Under the pieces are notes generated by a model. It did not search any database and had not been told where the DNA came from. It was given only the letters and a program-made list of their open reading frames with translations. Below, piece after piece: positions 23,022 to 31,608 of a DNA stretch of 32,744 bases. Source of the DNA: Salinicola endophyticus (lineage in GTDB: Bacteria; Pseudomonadota; Gammaproteobacteria; Pseudomonadales; Halomonadaceae); contig NZ_PZJO01000006.1 in NCBI RefSeq assembly GCF_003206575.1, positions 99,768 through 132,511 of the forward strand, read 5' to 3'. The first letter of the stretch is position 1, and every line of letters begins with the position of its first letter. The position numbers were made by a program, and so were the translations under genes.

Positions 23022-23555
23022 GTGGCCGAGCCGATGGCTGATACGCAACGCACTACCCGGCGTCTCGGCCTCGGCATGATGCTGCTGTGCTGGGTAGTGA
23101 TGCTGGCGCTGGCGGTGTGGTGGTTTCGCGGCGTCGAGAGCCGTCGCGCCAATCCCAATCTCGAGCTCTCCCGCCACGCCGCCCCCGGGGCGCCGGTCAC
23201 CCTGGCGCGCAATGCCGCAGGCCACTTCGTCGCGCCGGGCGAGATCGACGGCCAGCCGGTCACCTTCCTGCTCGACACCGGCGCCACCTATGTCTCACTG
23301 TCGCGTGGGCTGGCCGAGCGCCTGGGTCTGCAACCCGGCCCTGCGGCCACCTTCACCACCGCCAATGGACGCGTCGAAGGGCGCCTCACCACCCTCGACA
23401 GCGTGCGCCTGGGTGGTCTCTCTGCGCGTCGGGTGGCGGGGTCGATACATGCCGGTATCGGCGATGACATGGTGCTGCTCGGCATGAGCTTTCTCGGCCG
23501 CTTCGATATTCAGATCCGCGCCGATCACCTGACGCTGAGTCCACGCAAGCCCTGA
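23022..23555 (+). CDS. Membrane-anchored retropepsin-like aspartic protease
   Basis: A 177-residue protein with one N-terminal membrane helix (about residues 17-35, LGMMLLCWVVMLALAVWWF) and a periplasmic retropepsin-like domain. The catalytic motif is FLLD85-T-G-ATYVSLS, followed by GLAERLGL and, near the C-terminus, the flap-side VLLGMSFLGRFDIQI. This is the clan AA single-domain family often annotated as TIGR02281-like. Such enzymes act as dimers. The start is GTG 23022 (GGGGTGA about ten bases upstream) or ATG 23034. It follows the PEBP gene by 30 bp and is probably co-transcribed with it. Confidence 0.88.
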   Translation: MAEPMADTQRTTRRLGLGMMLLCWVVMLALAVWWFRGVESRRANPNLELSRHAAPGAPVTLARNAAGHFVAPGEIDGQPVTFLLDTGATYVSLSRGLAERLGLQPGPAATFTTANGRVEGRLTTLDSVRLGGLSARRVAGSIHAGIGDDMVLLGMSFLGRFDIQIRADHLTLSPRKP

Positions 23556-23781
23556 CACGGATATATCTAAAGAAGTGTCGCCCGGTAGCGACAACACTTG
23601 CGTAATCTCTGCGTGATTGTCGTTTACAATTGTTCTCTCGGGTGACTCACGCTGACACTGTCGGACAGCTCGACAGCGCTGCGTGACCTAATATGAGCTC
23701 TCGCCGCAGTGCACTGCAGGGAATTGTCGCGTGTCAGGCCCGGTCGGCCATGAACGCGTGGTTGCATTCAAGGAGTCGAAG

Positions 23782-24321
23782 ATGACGCTGACACGCTGGC
23801 GGCCTTGGCTGCTGCCCTTTTTGATCACGCTGGGGCTGGCGGGATGTGAAAACCTCTCCACCAGCAGCTTCGAGATGCCTGACATCTTCGGCAGCCAGTC
23901 CCGGGACGAGAATGTGGTCAAGCGTCAGATCGCGTTTCCGGCGGAGGAGTACGCCAAGCTCGAAAAGCACGGTACGGCGGCGGTGCAGGGGCGGCTGAGC
24001 TACACCATGCCGGGTGGGCGGACGATCGTCGGCGCCAACGAGACGATCTCGGTGGCGCCGGCGACGCGCTACGCTGCGGAGGCAGCCGATGTCGCGCTCT
24101 CCGGGCGCCGGATCGAGCCCGCCGACCCGCGGGCGCGCGACTACACCCACTATGCCAAGACCGATGCCAATGGCTACTTCGTGGTGCGCGGCATTCCCGC
24201 CGGGGTCTTCTACGTGGCCGGCAGCGTGCTGCTGCCCGGCGGAGAGTCGCGCAGCCCGATCATCATCAAGCAGGTGACGCTGCGCGATGGCAAGACCCGT
24301 GAGGTCGAGCTGAGCCGCTGA
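23782..24321 (+). CDS. Predicted lipoprotein with a carboxypeptidase-regulatory-like domain
   Basis: A 179-residue exported lipoprotein. The signal peptide MTLTRWRPWLLPFLITLGLA ends at the lipobox cysteine C22. The mature part has a short linker then a beta-rich domain (VQGRLSYTMPGGRTIVGANETISVAPATRYAA ... TDANGYFVVRGIPAGVFYVAG ... VTLRDGKTREVELSR) in the style of carboxypeptidase-regulatory or Cna-B-like folds, commonly structural. AGGAG sits six bases before the ATG. It follows a 226-bp gap (23556-23781) with an imperfect GTGTCGC/GCGACAaCAC hairpin at about 23574-23597 and a TACAAT hexamer near 23625 but no clear full promoter. The function is unknown. Confidence 0.8.
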   Translation: MTLTRWRPWLLPFLITLGLAGCENLSTSSFEMPDIFGSQSRDENVVKRQIAFPAEEYAKLEKHGTAAVQGRLSYTMPGGRTIVGANETISVAPATRYAAEAADVALSGRRIEPADPRARDYTHYAKTDANGYFVVRGIPAGVFYVAGSVLLPGGESRSPIIIKQVTLRDGKTREVELSR

Positions 24322-24702
24322 TCGCGGTGCAATGAAGCGGCCGAGCGGGGGCGCAGGTCGCCCAGTGGGATCGGTTTTTCCTAAGTCTAATGAGTGAAAG
24401 GGTGGCGAGTTATCTCGCACATCCGCTCTGAAGCCTATCTCGAGAAAGTGTGATGGATAGTGAGTAACACCAGATTATCCAGATGGGTTAGTGGGTTACA
24501 AAGGTGTCATATGAGGTATCATGATCGCTCGGATACCATCGGCGTTGATTGAACTTGGCGTAGCATAGCGTCTCTAAAGATTTCGTTGCGTTATGCGCCA
24601 CCTTGGTTCACCGTTCACTATCAATCGGTCGATGCCTTAGCGCGTCACACAATAAATGAATCGGTGGTATGCAGGGCCGGGTTTCGAGGCCAACTCAAAG
24701 GG
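24322..24702. other. Regulatory gap upstream of rstA
   Basis: This 381-bp AT-richer stretch has no credible gene. It holds an 8-bp tandem repeat TGGGTTA(G/C) at 24484-24499 ending in GTTACA (24495-24500), the conserved half of the E. coli RstA box as I recall it. An inverted repeat GGTATC-N11-GATACC lies at 24515-24537. TTGAAC (near 24550) with an 18-bp spacer to TCTAAA is a possible promoter. A weak GGGCG/CGCCC hairpin followed later by TTTTT near 24346-24379 may end the preceding lipoprotein gene. Confidence 0.45.
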
Positions 24703-25422
24703 ATGGAAGACAGCTTGGACAGCACTGCACATCAAGATCGCGTACTGATCATCGAAGACGACGAGCGGCTGGCGCATCTGACTCGCGAATATCTGGAAGC
24801 CAATGGTTTCCAGGTCGGACTGGAGCATGATGGCGCTCACGGCGTGGAGCGGATCATCGAGGAGCAGCCGGACATGGTCATCCTCGACCTGATGCTGCCC
24901 GGTGAGGATGGACTCTCCATCTGCCGCCGGGCGCGGCCACACTATGCCGGTCCCATTCTGATGCTGACCGCGCGCACCGACGACATGGACCAGGTGCTGG
25001 GGCTGGAGATGGGCGCTGACGACTACGTGCCCAAGCCGGTGCAGCCGCGGGTGCTGCTGGCACGCATGCGCGCGCTGATGCGTCGCGCCGACAGTCTGGT
25101 GTCGTCGAGTGGTGCCACGCGTCTGACCTTCGACAACCTGGTGATCGACAGCGCCACCCGCGAAGCCTGGCTCGAGGAGCAGCGTATCGACCTCACCAGT
25201 GCCGAATTCGATCTGCTCTGGCTGCTGGCCGACAACGCCGGGCGCGTGCTCACCCGCGAGGAGATCTTCTCGCAGCTGCGCGGGATCAAGTACGACGGCC
25301 AGGATCGCTCGATCGACGTGCGCGTATCGCGTATTCGTCCCAAGATCGGCGACGATCCCAATCATCCCCACCGCATCAAGACGGTGCGCAGCAAAGGCTA
25401 CCTGTTCGTCAGGGATAGCTGA
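24703..25422 (+). CDS. rstA: OmpR-family response regulator, RstA-like
   Basis: Two-component response regulator, 239 residues. The receiver domain carries the acidic pair E18-D19-D20 (VLIIEDDERL), phospho-acceptor D62 (VILDLMLPGEDG), T89 and K111 (DDYVPKPV). The C-terminal winged helix contains LTSAEFDLLWLLADNAGRVLTREEIFSQLRGIKYDGQDRSIDVRVSRIRPKI and ends in KTVRSKGYLF. The LRGIKYDGQDRSIDV segment is close to E. coli RstA. The start at 24703 has only AAAGGG immediately upstream; a TTG at 24715 is possible. It is followed by the partner kinase gene after 72 bp. Targets in this organism are unknown. Confidence 0.88.
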   Translation: MEDSLDSTAHQDRVLIIEDDERLAHLTREYLEANGFQVGLEHDGAHGVERIIEEQPDMVILDLMLPGEDGLSICRRARPHYAGPILMLTARTDDMDQVLGLEMGADDYVPKPVQPRVLLARMRALMRRADSLVSSSGATRLTFDNLVIDSATREAWLEEQRIDLTSAEFDLLWLLADNAGRVLTREEIFSQLRGIKYDGQDRSIDVRVSRIRPKIGDDPNHPHRIKTVRSKGYLFVRDS

Positions 25423-25425
25423 GCC

Positions 25426-25457
25426 ACGAAGGCGACCGCGCTCGCGGTCGCCTTCGT
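25426..25457 (+). terminator. Strong hairpin between rstA and rstB
   Basis: Fifteen-base arms (25426-25440 and 25443-25457, ACGAAGGCGACCGCG and its complement) lie only 4 bp after the rstA stop, with TTTG at the end. The stem is very stable but the T-run is short. It probably acts as a partial terminator or RNA stabiliser that lowers kinase expression relative to the regulator. Confidence 0.7.
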
Positions 25458-25494
25458 TTGCCGACCCACCCCCTTATTCCCCGCGAGAGCAGCG

Positions 25495-27129
25495 ATGCGG
25501 CGTTCGCTTACCGACAGCACGTTTCTGCGCTTCTACCTGGCGCTGCTGGCCGCACTGGTGATCACCTTCGGGTTGGCACTATTCGGCTTTCTGATGGTCG
25601 ACAAGGTGCGTCAGGAGCACTATCGCGAAAGCCTGGTCAGCGGCCCCTTGGCGCTGCTCGCCGATCTGGTCTCACGGCAGCCGCTGGACAGGCGCGACGA
25701 CTGGCTCGCCTCGATGGCCTCGACCCTGGGCATGCCCCTGGGGCTGTTTCGGCTCGAGGATCTTTCGCTCGACTATTTCGAGCGCGCCCGGCTGGAGGAG
25801 AAGCGCCCGGTGATCGAGGCCGCCGACGACGGCTGGCGCTCGCTCTATAAGGTACCGCAGTCCGACTGGGTGCTGGCGGCGCGCATCAACTCGCTCAACG
25901 AGATGCAGCTGCGCGGCATCACCGAGGTTCTGCGCAGCTGGCTCAGCGGTGAGTCGGACAAGGTCCAGGCCAAGCGCCTGCATCGGGTGCAGCAGCAGTT
26001 CCAGGTGCCGGTGGGCCTCTACGCCGAGCCGCCGTCCCACGTCGACCCGATCCAGGCGACCCGGCTCGATGCCGGCGAGGTGGTCGTGCGTCTCGACTCC
26101 AGCCTGAGTGCGCTCTACATCCACGCCCGGGTCGGCCCCGATCGCTGGCTGCGTATCGGCCCGCTGCCCAGCTTCGAGGCGATGCCGCTGTCACTGGCGC
26201 TGGCGCTGCTGATCATCGTGCTGATCACGCTGGCGGGGGCGATCTATCTGATCGTCTGGAGCGTCGAGGGGCGGGTCGGCCGGCTCGAGCGTGCGGCGAC
26301 GCGGATCGCCGCCGGCCATCTCAATGCCCGTGTGCGGGTCGACGGCAACGACTTCCTCGGCCGCCTGGGCATGGCGCTCAACGGCATGGCGGCGCAGGTG
26401 CAGTCACTGCTGCGCAGCCAGCAGGAGATGATCCGCGCGGTCTCCCACGAACTGCGCACGCCGGTGGCGCGTATCCGCTTCGCGGTGCAGATGCTCGAGG
26501 ATCTCTACGGCGAGGGCCATGCGCGCAAGCAGCTGGAGGGCATCGACGAAGATATCTCCGAGCTCGATCGTCTGATCGACGAGATCCTCACGTACGCCAA
26601 GCTCGACAGCGAGAACGCCCAGGGCGTCACGCTCAAGACCGAAAGCCTGGAGTGCCGCGCGCTGGCGTGGCGAGTGCTGGAGATCCTCAGCCCGCTGCAT
26701 CCGCATCTGACGCTGACGGTGGCCGACGGCGAAGAGCTGGAAGTCGAGGCGGAGCCGCGTTATCTGCAGCGTGCGGTGCAGAACCTGGTCGCCAACGCCT
26801 GCCGCCACGCCGAGACCCAGGTCTGCATCACCATCCACCGCGAGCCGCGGGCGATCCGTATCGATGTCGAGGACGACGGCCCCGGCGTGCCGGAGAAGGA
26901 TCGCATCGCCATCTTCAAGCCTTTCGCCCGGCTCGACGACAGCCGCACGCGGCGCTCAGGCGGCTATGGTCTGGGGCTGTCGATCGTGCAGAAGATCATG
27001 GTGTGGCACGGCGGCAACGTGGTGGTGGATCGCAGCGAGCGCCTGGGTGGAGCACGCTTCAGCCTGCTGCTGCCGCTGCACGCGCGCGAATCGATCAGCC
27101 CGCTCAACTTCGACGGCGGCGCCCACTGA
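25495..27129 (+). CDS. rstB: Sensor histidine kinase, RstB-like
   Basis: Inner-membrane sensor kinase, 544 residues. Layout: TM1 about 13-35, a periplasmic sensor region of about 195 residues, TM2 about 232-256, HAMP (RLERAATRIAAGHLNARV), then HisKA with phospho-acceptor H318 in AVSHELRTPVARIRFAV. The ATPase domain has the N box NLVANACRHAE, G1 VEDDGPGVPEKD and G2 GGYGLGLSIVQKI. It follows rstA across a strong hairpin. The gene order and RstA resemblance support the name, but the periplasmic domain is what sets the signal, and it cannot be matched by eye. It is longer than the E. coli protein, mainly in the periplasmic part. Confidence 0.87.
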   Translation: MRRSLTDSTFLRFYLALLAALVITFGLALFGFLMVDKVRQEHYRESLVSGPLALLADLVSRQPLDRRDDWLASMASTLGMPLGLFRLEDLSLDYFERARLEEKRPVIEAADDGWRSLYKVPQSDWVLAARINSLNEMQLRGITEVLRSWLSGESDKVQAKRLHRVQQQFQVPVGLYAEPPSHVDPIQATRLDAGEVVVRLDSSLSALYIHARVGPDRWLRIGPLPSFEAMPLSLALALLIIVLITLAGAIYLIVWSVEGRVGRLERAATRIAAGHLNARVRVDGNDFLGRLGMALNGMAAQVQSLLRSQQEMIRAVSHELRTPVARIRFAVQMLEDLYGEGHARKQLEGIDEDISELDRLIDEILTYAKLDSENAQGVTLKTESLECRALAWRVLEILSPLHPHLTLTVADGEELEVEAEPRYLQRAVQNLVANACRHAETQVCITIHREPRAIRIDVEDDGPGVPEKDRIAIFKPFARLDDSRTRRSGGYGLGLSIVQKIMVWHGGNVVVDRSERLGGARFSLLLPLHARESISPLNFDGGAH

Positions 27130-27149
27130 GCGCCGTCGCTGGCGCTCAG
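27126..27149. terminator. Shared hairpin covering both stop codons of rstB and metR
   Basis: CTGAGCGCC / GGCGCTCAG, 9-bp arms with a 6-base loop. The rstB stop (27127-27129) lies in one arm and the metR stop (27146-27148) in the other, so the hairpin serves both convergent genes. No T-run follows on either strand, so termination efficiency is uncertain. Confidence 0.6.
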
Positions 27150-28060
27150 GCCGGCTTGATGCCGCTCAGTACCGCAAAAGAGGTATCCCGCGCGGTGCGA
27201 ATGAAATCCTCCATCCACGGCAGCGCCCGGTCGTTGTCGCGGATCGCCGCGTAGAGCGTGCTCCACACCCCCTCCTTGCCCAGCGGCAGCGCCTTGACGT
27301 AGTCGCGCTCCAGATACTCGGTCAGAGCCCAGTTGGGCAGGGCGCAGACGCCACGCCCGCTGGCCACCAGCTGCATCATCATCACCGTCAGCTCGGCGCT
27401 GCGAATCTCGCGCGGGCGAATCTCCGCCGGCTCCAGGAACTGGGTGAAGATATCCAGCCGCGAGTGGTCGATGGGGTAGACGATCAGCGTCTCCTCGACC
27501 AGATCCGGCGGCTCTACCCAGCTCTGCCCAGCCAGGGCGTGCTGCTTGGCCACCGCCAGCAGCCCTTCGTAGCGGAACAGCGGGGCGTAGTGGATGCCGG
27601 GCAGCGGCTCGGGATTGTCGGTGATCACCAGATCGAGCGCTTCGCGCACCAGCGCCGGCAGCAGGTCGAAGTTCTGGCCGCTGGGAATGTCCACCTCCAC
27701 CTCGGGCCAGTGATCGCGGAAGTGGTCGACCGTGGGCATCAGCCACTGGAAGCAGCTATGGCACTCGATCGCCATGTGCAGGCGCCCCTGCTCGTGCCCG
27801 GCGAGGCGGGCGAGATCGCGTTCCGCCAGGCGCAGTTGCGGCAGTACCTGCTCGGCCAGGGCCAGCAGCCGCTCTCCGGCGCGGGTGAAGGCGACCGGGC
27901 GCGTCTTGCGCGCGAACAGCGGCATGCCCAGACGCGACTCCAGATCCTTGATCTGGTGCGACAGCGCCGACTGGGTGAGATGAACACGCTCCGCCGCCTC
28001 GACCAGCGAGCCGGTGTCTCGCAGGGCGATCAGCGTACGAAGATGGCGAAGTTCGAGCAT
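27146..28060 (-). CDS. metR: LysR-type transcriptional regulator MetR
   Basis: Homocysteine-responsive activator of methionine genes, 304 residues. The N-terminal helix-turn-helix reads MLELRHLRTLIALRDTGSLVEAAERVHLTQSALSHQI. The effector domain carries the MetR hallmark HMAIECHSCFQWLMPTVDHFRDHWPEVEVD, plus RLDIFTQFLEPAEI and the long match ELTVMMMQLVASGRGVCALPNWAL. This is very close to MetR of Pseudomonas as I recall it. The ATG at 28060 is the family start. A GTG six codons upstream would place the MetR box inside the coding sequence. It is divergent from its classic target metE. Confidence 0.96.
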   Translation of the reverse strand: MLELRHLRTLIALRDTGSLVEAAERVHLTQSALSHQIKDLESRLGMPLFARKTRPVAFTRAGERLLALAEQVLPQLRLAERDLARLAGHEQGRLHMAIECHSCFQWLMPTVDHFRDHWPEVEVDIPSGQNFDLLPALVREALDLVITDNPEPLPGIHYAPLFRYEGLLAVAKQHALAGQSWVEPPDLVEETLIVYPIDHSRLDIFTQFLEPAEIRPREIRSAELTVMMMQLVASGRGVCALPNWALTEYLERDYVKALPLGKEGVWSTLYAAIRDNDRALPWMEDFIRTARDTSFAVLSGIKPA

Positions 28061-28064
28061 GCTA

Positions 28065-28077
28065 TGAATATTGTTCA
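28065..28077. promoter_or_regulatory. MetR binding site (TGAA-N5-TTCA)
   Basis: TGAATATTGTTCA matches the MetR consensus TGAANNNNNTTCA exactly and lies 4 bp upstream of the metR start, 106 bp before metE. It is placed to autoregulate metR and activate metE. I find no second full site in the 123-bp intergenic region. Confidence 0.8.
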
Positions 28078-28183
28078 CGTCAGGGATTAGGAAAACGCGT
28101 TTGATTCAGGGAAAGGGCGTGGCGAGACTGCTCGTCTGGCCGTCGGCCCCGATGTTACCCGCTAATGCACAGAGACCCTACCT

Positions 28184-30472
28184 ATGACGACCCTGGTTCA
28201 CACGCTCGGCTATCCGCGTATCGGCGCCCACCGCGAGTTGAAGAAGGCCGTCGAGGCCTATTGGCAAGGCGAACTCGACCGCGATGCGCTCGAGCAGGCG
28301 GGCAAGCGCCTGCGTCTGACGCATTGGCAGGAGCAGCGCGATGCCGGGCTCGATGTGGTCACCGTGGGTGACTTCTCCTTCTACGATCAGGTCCTCGATG
28401 TCTCTGTGCTGGTCGGTGCCGTACCGCCACGCTTCGGCCAGGTGGCAGGCGATGTCGACCTGGACACCGGCTTCCGCATGGCCCGGGGCCGCGCCCCCAG
28501 CGGTGAACCCGCGGCGGCCTGCGAGATGACCAAGTACTTCGACACCAATTACCACTATCTGGTGCCGGAACTCCATACCGGGCAGCGTTTCCGCATCGCC
28601 AGCCAGCGGCTGTTCGACGAGGTGCAGGAGGCCCACGACGCCGGGCACCCGGTCAAGGTCGTGCTGACCGGGCCGCTGACCTGGCTGTGGCTGGCCAAGG
28701 TGAAGAGTGAAGGGCTCGAGCGGCTGGCGCTGCTCGACGCGCTGGTCGCCACCTATGGCGAGATTCTGGCACGCCTGGGGGCGCTTGGGGTGGCGTGGGT
28801 CCAGCTCGACGAGCCGGCGCTGGTGCAGGATCTGCCCAGCGCCTGGCAGCGTGCCTTCCAGGCCGCCTATCGCCAGCTGCAATCGGCCCCGGTGAAGCTG
28901 CTGGTGGCGACCTACTTCGGGGCGCTCGGCGACAACCTGGAACTGGCGCTGGCGTTGCCCGTGGCTGGGCTGCACATCGATCTGGCACGGGCCCCGCAGC
29001 AGCTCGACCCGGTGCTCGAGCGCCTGCCGCAGGACAAGGTGCTGTCACTCGGCGCCATCGACGGGCGTAACGTCTGGCGTGCCGATCTGCGTGCGCTGGC
29101 TGCTGCGCTGGCGCCGGCCAAGGCGCGTCTCGGCGAGCGCCTGTGGATCGCGCCCAGCTGTTCGCTGCTGCACGTGCCGGTGGACCTGGCGCACGAGACC
29201 CGGCTCGATCCGGCGCTCAAGCGCTGGCTCGCCTTCGCTCGCCAGAAGCTCGACGAGGTGGCCACCCTGGCACGGGTGGTGGATGGCAGCGAAGGTGCCG
29301 CCGATCGTCAGCGTCTCGAAGAGGCCGACAGCGCTCTCGCCGCCCGGCGGGCCTCCCGGCGCATCCATAACCCCCGGGTCGGCGAACGGCTCGCGCGGCT
29401 CGAGGCCGCCGACACCCGGCGCGATAGCGCCTATGCCGTGCGCGCTGTGGCCCAGCGCCGCCATCTGCAGCTGCCACTGTTCCCGACCACGACCATTGGC
29501 TCCTTTCCGCAGACCCAGGCGATCCGCCAGACCCGGCGCGAGTTCAAGCAGGGCAGCCTGAGCCGCGAGGCGTACGAAGCACGCATGCGCGAGGAGATCG
29601 CCCAGGTGGTCGCACGGCAGGCAGCCCTCGGCCTCGATGTGCCGGTGCACGGCGAGGCCGAGCGTAACGACATGGTGGAGTACTTCGGCGAGCAGTTGGA
29701 TGGCTTTGCCTTCACCCAGAACGGCTGGGTGCAGAGCTACGGCTCGCGCTGCGTCAAGCCACCGGTGATCTTCGGTGACGTCGAGCGTCCGCAGGCGATG
29801 ACGGTGCGCTGGAGCGAATACGCCCAGTCGCTGACCGACAAGCCGATGAAGGGCATGCTCACCGGGCCGGTGACCATTCTGCAGTGGTCGTTCGTGCGTG
29901 ATGACCAGCCACGCGAGGTGAGCTGCCGCCAGATCGCGCTGGCCCTGCGCGACGAGGTTGCCGATCTCGAACGCGCGGGTATCTCGATCATTCAGATCGA
30001 CGAGCCGGCCTTCCGGGAGGGGTTGCCGCTGCGCCAGGCCGAGTGGCAGCACTACCTCGACTGGGCGGTGGCGTGTTTCCAGCTGAGCGCTGCGGTGGTG
30101 CGCGACGAGACCCAGATCCATACCCACATGTGCTACTCGGAGTTCAACGACATCATTGGCGCGATCGCGGCCATGGATGCCGATGTCATCACCATCGAGA
30201 CCTCGCGCTCGGACATGGAGCTGCTGGATGCGTTCCACGACTTCGACTATCCCAACGAGATCGGGCCGGGGGTCTACGACATCCACTCGCCCAACATCCC
30301 CACGGTGACGTGGATGGTCGACCTGATGGACAAGGCGGCGGAGAAGATTCCGGCCGAACGGTTGTGGGTCAATCCGGACTGCGGGCTCAAGACGCGCGGC
30401 TGGGCCGAGGTCGAGCCGGCGCTCGCCAACCTGGTCGAGGCCGCGCGACTGCTGCGCCAGCGCTTCGCCTGA
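28184..30472 (+). CDS. metE: Cobalamin-independent methionine synthase MetE
   Basis: Transfers the methyl group of 5-methyltetrahydropteroyltri-L-glutamate to homocysteine to form methionine; 762 residues, full length. The N-terminal barrel starts [24 protein letters not shown]. The C-terminal barrel begins [22 protein letters not shown] and includes [22 protein letters not shown]. The zinc ligands are present at H648 and C650 ([14 protein letters not shown]), E672 (ITIETSRSD) and C733 ([10 protein letters not shown]), each seven residues later than in E. coli MetE. The ribosome-binding site is weak (AGAGA). It is activated by the divergent metR product through the box at 28065, and ends in an intrinsic terminator at 30548. 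Confidence 0.98.
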   Translation: MTTLVHTLGYPRIGAHRELKKAVEAYWQGELDRDALEQAGKRLRLTHWQEQRDAGLDVVTVGDFSFYDQVLDVSVLVGAVPPRFGQVAGDVDLDTGFRMARGRAPSGEPAAACEMTKYFDTNYHYLVPELHTGQRFRIASQRLFDEVQEAHDAGHPVKVVLTGPLTWLWLAKVKSEGLERLALLDALVATYGEILARLGALGVAWVQLDEPALVQDLPSAWQRAFQAAYRQLQSAPVKLLVATYFGALGDNLELALALPVAGLHIDLARAPQQLDPVLERLPQDKVLSLGAIDGRNVWRADLRALAAALAPAKARLGERLWIAPSCSLLHVPVDLAHETRLDPALKRWLAFARQKLDEVATLARVVDGSEGAADRQRLEEADSALAARRASRRIHNPRVGERLARLEAADTRRDSAYAVRAVAQRRHLQLPLFPTTTIGSFPQTQAIRQTRREFKQGSLSREAYEARMREEIAQVVARQAALGLDVPVHGEAERNDMVEYFGEQLDGFAFTQNGWVQSYGSRCVKPPVIFGDVERPQAMTVRWSEYAQSLTDKPMKGMLTGPVTILQWSFVRDDQPREVSCRQIALALRDEVADLERAGISIIQIDEPAFREGLPLRQAEWQHYLDWAVACFQLSAAVVRDETQIHTHMCYSEFNDIIGAIAAMDADVITIETSRSDMELLDAFHDFDYPNEIGPGVYDIHSPNIPTVTWMVDLMDKAAEKIPAERLWVNPDCGLKTRGWAEVEPALANLVEAARLLRQRFA

Positions 30473-30547
30473 GTCTTGCCTGAGCGGCGCAGCGCGGCGG
30501 GCGCCCGAGCCTGCGTCGGCCGCGCTGCACATGGTAGTCTTCGTCAC

Positions 30548-30577
30548 GCGCCACGAGTTCGCTCGCGGCGCTTTTTT
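30548..30577 (+). terminator. Rho-independent terminator of metE
   Basis: GCGCC-a-CGAG-ttcg-CTCG-c-GGCGC followed by six T residues: two stem blocks separated by one A/C mismatch, with a TTCG loop. It starts 75 bp after the metE stop. Its T-run overlaps the first unit of a tandem repeat. Confidence 0.85.
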
Positions 30578-30613
30578 GTCGTCCAACCGCAAGTTTTGTC
30601 GTCCAACCGCAAG
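30574..30613. repeat. Perfect 20-bp tandem duplication
   Basis: The unit TTTTGTCGTCCAACCGCAAG occurs twice without mismatch, at 30574-30593 and 30594-30613, between the metE terminator and the next lipoprotein gene. The lack of divergence suggests a recent slippage event or a conserved pair of binding sites. Confidence 0.95.
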
Positions 30614-30647
30614 CTGCTGTCAGCCAACAACATTCGGGAACTCGCTC

Positions 30648-31451
30648 ATGTCTTCCGTGCCTCTTGCCGCTCTTCGTCGTGCTCTGACGTCGCCCCGCGC
30701 GCCCAGGCTCGCCGCCACGCTTCTGCTCGCCTCGTTGGTCGCCGGCTGTGCCGGTGGTGCCCAGCCGACCTCGGGCGGGTCAGGCGCTGGCGGGGGTACC
30801 GGTGTCGATAGCCCGAAGGCGGCCGGCGCGCCGCAGTCGCCGCTGCTGCCGAGTGCCTTCTTCGCCGATGGCGGCGAGCGCTTCAGCGCCTGGCGCTGCA
30901 CGCCGTCGCAGAATCTGGTGACCACGACGCCGGACGCCAAGCGCCTGCGCCTGTGGACCGCGCTCGGCAGCACGGAACTGCAGCGTGCAGTGGCCGCCGA
31001 CGGTGACCGCTATGTGCTCGGCGGTGTCGCCTTCGAGCGCCACGGCCGCGACGCCCGGGTCGAGAGCGACAATGGCCAGCTGGTCTGCGCGCTGGCCAGC
31101 GAGCGCGCCACCACCACGCGCCAGGCGCATCCACAGAGCATCTTCTACGCCAGCGGCAACGAGCCGGGCTGGAACGTCTCGCTCGACCGCCAGACCACCA
31201 CCCTGACGCTGGTCTCCGACTACGGTCAGGCGATCGACACCTTCCGCTACCGCGTGGCCTCGGTGAAGAACGGAAGCGATGCGCGCATGGTGCTGGTCAG
31301 CGACAGCGGGCGCCAGCCGCTGGAGATGGATCTGCGCGCCGGCGCCTGTTTCGACGACATGAGCGGGCAGCCGTGGCCGGTGAAGGTGACCCTGCGCTAC
31401 GGGCGCCACGATTGGCACGGCTGCGGGCAGGGGGTGGAGGCCAAACGCTGA
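30648..31451 (+). CDS. Lipoprotein with a COG3650-type C-terminal domain
   Basis: A 267-residue predicted lipoprotein: the signal peptide ends LLLASLVAGC with lipidated C34, then a glycine/serine-rich linker (GGAQPTSGGSGAGGGTG). The middle domain (FSAWRCTPSQNLVTTTPDAKRLRLWTALGSTELQRA) looks like the MliC-type C-lysozyme-inhibitor fold (inference). The C-terminal domain has YASGNEPGWNVSL and GACFDDMSGQPWPVKVTLRYG ending in DWHGCGQ, which is typical of the uncharacterised COG3650 family. The ATG at 30648 is preceded only by a weak GGGAA. A longer in-frame start at 30531 would run through the terminator and repeats and is rejected. Confidence 0.8.
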   Translation: MSSVPLAALRRALTSPRAPRLAATLLLASLVAGCAGGAQPTSGGSGAGGGTGVDSPKAAGAPQSPLLPSAFFADGGERFSAWRCTPSQNLVTTTPDAKRLRLWTALGSTELQRAVAADGDRYVLGGVAFERHGRDARVESDNGQLVCALASERATTTRQAHPQSIFYASGNEPGWNVSLDRQTTTLTLVSDYGQAIDTFRYRVASVKNGSDARMVLVSDSGRQPLEMDLRAGACFDDMSGQPWPVKVTLRYGRHDWHGCGQGVEAKR

Positions 31452-31608
31452 TATTCAAACGAATCTATCGAATGGTTTGTGCCAATATTCGCGGTTTTTA
31501 TTTCAAAAACCACAATGAATAATGGCAGTCAGCGTTCACCCGCCGCCTTGGGCGGCGGGCTTCACCTCTACGCTCCAACCTTCACCCTCTGCAAGGGAAG
31601 CTTCGTCC
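31452..31608. other. AT-rich gap with two hairpins before the azoreductase gene
   Basis: GGTTTTT-atttc-AAAAACC at 31493-31511 is a 7-bp AT-rich hairpin. CCCGCCGCC-ttg-GGCGGCGGG at 31539-31559 is a 9-bp GC-rich one. Neither has a T-run directly after it. The region could hold the azoreductase promoter and a leader structure; I see no clear -35/-10 pair. Confidence 0.5.

Noticed and set aside
29045-30592. A 515-residue minus-strand open frame opposite metE
   Set aside because: Shadow of metE; its start region crosses the metE terminator and it has no ribosome-binding site or domain.
30531-30647. Upstream in-frame start for the COG3650-type lipoprotein
   Set aside because: It would place the metE terminator and the tandem repeat inside the coding sequence and bury the lipoprotein signal peptide.
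31539-31559. GC-rich hairpin as a terminator or riboswitch before azoR
   Set aside because: No T-run follows and no known riboswitch core could be recognised; recorded only as a structured leader.
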